Shown: positions 60,135 to 64,000 of the stretch, piece by piece
Numbering within the stretch: the first letter of the stretch is position 1
How the letters are laid out: every line of letters begins with the position of its first letter
From: Anniella stebbinsi
Lineage: Eukaryota; Chordata; Lepidosauria; Squamata; Anniellidae
DNA length: 64,000 nt
NCBI GenBank assembly: GCA_029215795.1
Contig: JARDYH010000002.1
Coordinates: 359,068,973-359,132,972 of the forward strand
Direction of reading: 5' to 3'
Program-made: the position numbers and the translations under genes
The notes under the pieces: generated by a model
The model's input: only the letters and a program-made list of their open reading frames with translations
The model's database searches: none
Told to the model about the DNA's origin: nothing

Positions 60135-60454
60135 CAAAAGATTAAGGGGGGAGGAACAGGAACTAATTAACACGTCTGCTTGCTGCCATGCTGAACAGAA
60201 AGCAATCACAGTAGCAAAAGCCACAGAGAAGAAGCATCTAATTAAAAGCATAGAAGCCCATAAAAGCCTCTTTAATGGTTTGCCAGTTCACACTACACTA
60301 GAGCTGCATTTGCAGTTTAAGGGAAGAAGTAGCCACAAATCAGGAATGGGGAAAACAATAAGCCAAACCCTGGAAGGCAACAGGTTGGTGACAACATTGT
60401 CTAAGAGCTCCAACACACCAGCGATTTAGCGCACTCTCGCCATGCCTGGTATGA

Positions 60455-60759
60455 TAGGCTGACCAGATAAAATCCACATCAGGGCTCATGTAACTTTAAC
60501 AGTTGTAGAGAAACAGGAATTTCAGCCAGTGTCATTTGTATGCAGTTAGTTCCTGGTGATATTCCCTCTTCATCACAACAGTTAAAGGTGCAGGCCCATA
60601 TACAAAAGGGGGCAGGGCCCCTGCAACTTTAACTGTTGTGATGTAGAGGGAATTTCACCAGGAACTAATTGCATACAAATGACACTGGCTGAAATTCCCT
60701 TTTCTCTACAACTGTTAAAGTTACATTAGCCCTGACCTGGATTTTATCTGGTCACCCTA
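60455..60759. mobile_element. 305-bp palindromic copy of the 'TAGGGTGACCAGAT' family
   Basis: Starts taggctgaccagataaaatc and ends gattttatctggtcacccta, with arms over 130 bp. It closely matches the element at 53818 but lacks a clear target duplication. Confidence 0.75.
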
Positions 60760-62250
60760 TGAGGATTTGCAGCATGGTACTCACAGGACACCATGCCTGT
60801 CCTGCTGACACCCCACCTCTTCCCCAGCCTTTCATAGAACGGTAAAAGTCTGGATTATTTTCCCTAAGTGCATTTAATGCCCCCTAAACCTCTGTGTAGT
60901 TTTAAAGGAACTGGGGGCTTGAATGGATTGCATCAGGTCCTGGCAGAGAAAAGCAATCTCTTCCAGCAGCCGGCTCCAAGCCTCAATATAAAACCCAAAT
61001 CTTGCATCCCAGGTGCAAAAGTGTTTTTTTTTAAATCATAGAACGCTCAAATCTCTGCAGAGAAAGGATTGTACTCCCTCAGTGCCCCCAAAGAGCCAGA
61101 CTAAAGGGTCATTTGAATTTTGCCCTGCAGAAAGGCGGTCTGTTTGAAGTACTCATCTGACAAGACCTGACTGGAGGGAGAAATAGAGGAGGGGTGGAGT
61201 GGAAGAGCAAACGAGCAAAATAACAACTCTTCAGGTTAAAGGGGTTATAAACGTGACGCGCTTCTGCCTCAGAGGTAAAAAAAACATGGAGGCAAATTTG
61301 GGGGGGATTAGGTGTGATGGAGGTCTTAATTCGCCACAAAAACCAGAGTGAAAACAGTGTGTTAAAATAGAAAGGGATGAATAGTCTGTTATCAATCCAT
61401 TCCTAACTACTTTCATTTCGATTAACCAGCTCTCCTTACACACCTGAGCATTATTGTTTACAGCTTCCTAAATCTTTGGGACGAAAGCTGGCTAACCAAT
61501 TCCTCTATTTAGGCATTAATAGACTGGGCAGGGCTGATTCCTGGTGCACCTAGATGGCTCTGGCCCGGAATAAGCTGTTAATCTTCTTGCAGGAATAAAA
61601 GGGGTTGCAGGAGGAGGATATTACCAAGTACTAGGAATAAAATTAAGGGCAAGAATTCATTACAGATCTGACCACAATATATCAGTTAGTTTTTAGGGTA
61701 TGGCCAGACTATTTTCGAGTTTCCAGTTCTGACTCCTAGAGCTAAGGACCCCCACTGTAAGAATGAATCATGATCCCACAGGGTCAAACACACGAAACAC
61801 AAATGTGCCATATAATTGTTCTACCCAAAAATCACCCTAGGGCTGCAATCCCACGCAGTCAGTTCCTAGTGATTGGATGACAGCAGACCAAGAATTAAAG
61901 AATGTCTCTAAGCAAGTGCAGAAAGCCCCCCTCTTTTTTTTAACTCCTACCAAAGAGAAAAACTCTGGATAAGCATAAGACCAGGCTGTACATGTGATAA
62001 ACTAACCCCAACGGTCTAGCTGCCTTTGTGCCTTTTGCCAGGGCACCGTTAGAACCAGGAATCATGACTCCATCCCAGAACGTTTACACGTTCGGAGGTT
62101 GAAGTGGATGTGGGTTTTGCTGCCAGCCCATGAGGACTAACAATTTGGGAAAGGGGGGTTGGTTTTCAAGGGAAGCTGTGCTCACATCTCTCTGTTCCTG
62201 GCAGGGAAAAAGAATTCTGGGAGGCAGGAGGGTGCGCCAGTTTATGGGCG
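60760..62250. other. no recognised gene or element
   Basis: Upstream of the ECE2 CpG island. No conserved coding frame is visible. It may hold ECE2 regulatory DNA. Confidence 0.3.
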
Positions 62251-62850
62251 GCAGAGATGGGGGGGGGGGTGCTCTGGGGCCACCCAGGTCGCCCGATCGG
62301 CGGCTGAGTCCGCGCTCGGTGACCTTCGTAGCTGCCGGCGCCGCCGGCGCCACTGCAGGGCCCTCCCGCGCTGCGCGGCACTGCGCGCTCTAGCTTTGCG
62401 GTCCGGAAGACCGGCTCGCCATCGCCACTCTCCGTGCGCGCCGCGGCGACGGGGAGCTTCCCAGACGGGTCTCTACCCTCGTGGCGCGCTGGGCAGGGGC
62501 GGGAGGCGAGCTGCCCGCTCGCGGCCCCCCTGGTGGAGCGGCTCAGCCTGGCCCACGCGGCGGGGGAATCCGCCGCCGCTGCTCCCGCCGCCGCCCGGCT
62601 CGCGCCCGGCTGGGTACTGAGCTAGGAGGAGGCAGCGCCCCGTTGCTCTTCGCCCATGCTCGCCAGCATGAACGTAGCCCTTCAGGATCTCGGCAACAAC
62701 GTGAGTAGCGACGCCGGCTGCTTTCGGGGAAAGAAGGAAAGGGGCCTCTCGGGGCTGCGGGGTGGATGGATTGTTTTCGAGGAGCGCCGATGGCCGGGCG
62801 GGGCAGGCAGGGAACCCCGCGCGTAATCGCCCCTTGCCACCTGCGCTCCG
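62250..62850 (+). promoter_or_regulatory. ECE2: ECE2 CpG-island promoter and 5' UTR
   Basis: A GC- and CpG-rich segment contains several GGCGG/CCGCC boxes around the first exon. No TATA box is recognised, so the TSS cannot be placed exactly. Confidence 0.6.
62656..62700 (+). CDS. ECE2: ECE2 first coding exon (endothelin-converting enzyme 2), rest outside window
   Basis: The sequence encodes MLASMNVALQDLGNN and then the donor gtgagt, phase 0. MNVALQ-LG is the start of one N-terminal form of ECE2, a type II membrane zinc metalloprotease of the M13 (neprilysin) family, and its first exon ends at the equivalent Asn. An in-frame ATG at 62656 precedes the homologous ATG at 62668 by four codons, and either could be used. 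The exon sits in a CpG island. Membrane anchor, catalytic domain and HExxH motif lie beyond the window, so the call rests on a short N-terminal match plus its location next to PSMD2, its neighbour in human. ECE1 isoforms begin differently. Confidence 0.75.
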
Positions 62851-64000
62851 GATCCAAAGATGCAAAGAAGCACTACAAGAGGGAGCGCGTGGGGGGTGGG
62901 GAAGGGGAAACGAATCGCTGCCAACTTTTTTTTCCAGGGACCCTCCATTGTACCCCTCTCCCCCGCCCCCTTTGTAGGGCAGAAAGCCTTATTAGGATTG
63001 CTCATACATTGATGCGCGCGCACCCACCCACCCCTTTCAGTCTGGGGTGGGGGGTTGTTTTTATTGCCTTTTAAGGCAGGTTCCCCAATCTGGTGCCCTC
63101 CAGATATTTTGGACTTCAACTCCCATCAGCCCTAGCTAGCATGGGCAATGGTCTGGAATGCTGGGAGTTGTCGTCCCAGATGTCTGGAGGGCACCAGTTG
63201 GGGAAGACTGCTTTAAGGAGTGGCGTGTTTACAGCCCGATCCTGCCCACTCCTATCTATTCAACCTGCCATGTTTAGTCGAAGGCAGGTCCCTAAGGAGT
63301 TCGGTGGGATTTACTCCCAAGTAATCATGCACGTAGGATTATGTGCCTTACCCTTTGGGAAAAAGTCATCCTGAGTTGCTACTTTTGTTTCTATATATTG
63401 GATCGGGGCACATTTCCAACAGGCATCCCCATCATTTGCCAACATTGATTCCATGGCCCACACCTCATACACCGAGTTCCTCCTTCCAAACGTTGATCCT
63501 AGACGCATTTATGTCTTCCTGCTTCCTCCCAAGCACAAATTGCCCCAAACCCCAGAAACTTGCTTCTTTGTGGGCATCAGGAAGAAGCAGTGGTTGTATG
63601 GTTAATTTCCCAACGGCACCATGCCCAGAGAGCCCTTGAGCATCTTGAAGCTTCAGTGCTAAAAGTCTGATGGGTTACAGGAAAGGACTGTTGCTTAAAG
63701 CCAGAGTCAGAGGATAGGGGACCAGGAGTCTGGCCTGGGAGGTGCTGGGTTTTCTTCAAAATCACTTAGCACCAATTAGTTATCTGACAACACTCTGTAA
63801 CCACCCTGCAGCGTAAGCATGATAAATGGGTGGGTTTTTCCTACCATAAACAATAGTAGAATCTAATCCAGAGCATTGGGGTGTATGGGAGCAGGAGGTT
63901 GTGGTTATTTCAGAGCAAGGAGCAGAGCAATTCAAGGGTGTGGCCTTGGGTGTGAAGCATCAGCTGAACTGTGTTCCTGTGAAGTCGATGGTATAAATAC
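62701..64000 (+). other. ECE2: ECE2 intron 1, 5' part
   Basis: Starts at gtgagt and leaves the window. It holds a foldback element at 63077-63210 and, at about 63231-63342, a degenerate copy of the repeat also seen at 3888-3968. No further exon is recognised. Confidence 0.6.
63077..63210. mobile_element. 134-bp foldback hAT-like MITE, 'CAGCCTTCCCCAA' family, near-perfect target duplication
   Basis: Starts caggttccccaatctggtgc and ends gcaccagttggggaagactg, inverted. Flanks TTTTAAGG and CTTTAAGG match at 7 of 8 positions. In ECE2 intron 1. Confidence 0.7.

Noticed and set aside
51100..62600. CAMK2N2 between PSMD2 and ECE2
   Set aside because: Considered from human neighbourhood, but no matching short coding frame is seen in this interval.
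62656..62700. ECE1 instead of ECE2
   Set aside because: The ECE1 N-terminal forms I know start differently; MNVALQ-LG belongs to ECE2.

Overview
This is vertebrate nuclear DNA, very probably from a squamate reptile (lizard or snake). Two things point there. First, there is a full spliced vertebrate gene. Second, the repeats include a 5S-rRNA-derived SINE and tRNA-derived SINEs of the Sauria type, many CR1 and L2 LINE 3' ends, and many short foldback DNA transposons. No bacterial or viral gene was recognised.

The window is dominated by PSMD2 (26S proteasome base subunit Rpn1) on the minus strand. All 21 coding exons can be placed, from the ATG at 51060 down to the TGA at 13881. Every junction is GT-AG, the phases agree throughout, and the exons sum to 2745 nt (914 codons plus stop), with no frameshift or internal stop. 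The 37-kb coding span is several times my recollection of the human gene, because the introns are filled with CR1, L2, SINE and foldback insertions. The promoter is a CpG island at about 50.56-51.29 kb, and the poly(A) signal is only about 125 nt after the stop.

To the right, at 62.66 kb on the plus strand, is the first coding exon of ECE2 (endothelin-converting enzyme 2). It lies in its own CpG island, and intron 1 runs off the window. PSMD2 and ECE2 are therefore head-to-head, about 11.6 kb apart. The DNA between them is a nest of transposons. It includes a 1.33-kb GC-rich hAT-like element (57077-58405) with a perfect 8-bp target duplication and three tandem giant palindromes, and a 320-bp foldback element (53818-54137) inside a CR1 copy, also with an 8-bp target duplication.

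To the left of PSMD2 (1-13.7 kb) are two CpG islands (about 2.58-3.25 and 6.6-7.46 kb) rich in CACGTG E-boxes. From gene order I suspect they are 5' promoters of EIF4G1 on the minus strand, but no EIF4G1 coding sequence is visible. Two plus-strand splice-bounded segments (6916-6949 and 12305-12385) are phase-compatible and may be an unidentified transcript.

The functional content is a constitutively expressed proteasome subunit gene, the start of a membrane metalloprotease gene, and probably the promoter of a third gene, all in repeat-rich DNA. The main novelties are structural: several foldback transposon families, nested insertions, an insertion with a 17-bp target duplication and inverted arms, and over twenty long poly-G/poly-C tracts.
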